From Actinomycetes bacterium (GTDB taxonomy: Bacteria; Actinomycetota; Thermoleophilia; Gaiellales; Gaiellaceae), in contig JAUXJK010000150.1 in the NCBI GenBank assembly GCA_030624785.1, positions 1 through 5,685 of the forward strand: DNA of 5,685 nt, in the 5' to 3' direction. Both the position numbers and the translations under genes were made by a program. Within the stretch, counting starts at the first letter, position 1; each line of letters begins with the position of its first letter. Under the pieces are notes generated by a model. That model did no database searches, was not told where the DNA came from, and was given only the letters and a program-made list of their open reading frames with translations. This document shows positions 5,516-5,685 of the stretch, piece by piece.

Positions 5516-5685
5516 ATGCAGGCGACCAGTCACCCAGACGTCGAAAAGGTGCTTCTCGACGCAGACAGCATCTCCCGTCGCGTCGTTGAACTGGGCCAGG
5601 AGATCTCGCGGGACTATGCGGGTCGCGACCTCTTTCTCGTCGGCGTGCTCAAGGGCGCGGTGTTCTTCATTGCCGATCTCATGCG
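5516..5685 (+). CDS. hpt: Hypoxanthine phosphoribosyltransferase (N-terminal 56 residues; runs off right edge)
   Basis: Converts hypoxanthine (and usually guanine) plus PRPP to IMP (GMP) in purine salvage; cytosolic. Seen: MQATSHPDVEKVLLDADSIS, then an alpha-helical RRVVELGQEISRDYAG, then the family signature LFLVGVLKGAVFFIADLMR, with the Leu-Lys-Gly PRPP/pyrophosphate loop at residues 45-47. The PRPP-binding EDIxDTG motif and the catalytic Asp lie beyond the window; the full protein is normally about 180 residues. The ATG at 5516 is 11 bases after the tilS stop with AGGG at good distance. Position after tilS supports the name. It would recycle the purine base released by the DeoD-type phosphorylase encoded on the other strand of this window. 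Confidence 0.93.
   Translation, partial: MQATSHPDVEKVLLDADSISRRVVELGQEISRDYAGRDLFLVGVLKGAVFFIADLM

Noticed and set aside
1..5685. Mobile element, CRISPR, toxin-antitoxin or defence module
   Set aside because: No direct or inverted repeat arrays, integrase/transposase motifs or tRNA genes seen; all genes are metabolic or housekeeping with similar composition.

Overview
The window looks like an ordinary chromosomal segment of a high-GC (about 60% or more by eye) actinomycetote. The evidence is the gene content: an acetyltransferase with an actinobacterial-type N-terminal extension, the tilS-hpt order, and an acyl-CoA dehydrogenase/thioesterase pair. It also comes from the start sites: several genes have a TANNNT -10 hexamer only 6-9 bases before the ATG, as in leaderless actinobacterial genes. 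The lineage below phylum cannot be fixed; a deep-branching class such as Acidimicrobiia or Thermoleophilia is a guess.

Layout. Positions 1-1064 (minus strand) hold a two-gene acyl-CoA operon: a 138-residue hotdog thioesterase, then 12 bases later an acyl-CoA dehydrogenase that runs off the left edge. Positions 1138-1919 (plus) encode a sirtuin-type NAD-dependent protein deacylase with class III (desuccinylase/demalonylase-like) specificity residues. Its reading frame is broken by an apparent one-base loss near 1173, between its likely start and its NAD-binding GAG motif. It converges, 20 bases apart, on a minus-strand pair (1940-3607): a DeoD-type nucleoside phosphorylase followed by a YegS/DgkB-type lipid kinase. 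A 67-base divergent promoter region (3608-3674) separates the phosphorylase from a plus-strand series: a two-domain GNAT acetyltransferase (3675-4460), the tRNA-Ile lysidine synthetase tilS (4503-5504), and the start of hypoxanthine phosphoribosyltransferase hpt (5516 to the right edge).

How they fit together. The thioesterase and dehydrogenase are likely co-expressed in fatty-acid or other acyl-CoA turnover. The divergent class III sirtuin could remove acyl-lysine marks left by reactive acyl-CoAs, though that link is inference from position. The phosphorylase releases purine bases such as hypoxanthine, which Hpt converts back to nucleotides; they sit in different transcription units. tilS-hpt is a widely conserved neighbourhood. 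No RNA gene, mobile element, CRISPR array or long repeat was found, and there is no gene-free stretch over 100 bases.

I see no convincing undescribed system. The points most worth a second look are the sirtuin frameshift, its acyl-specificity signature beside acyl-CoA genes, and the repeated fixed-distance -10/ATG arrangement.
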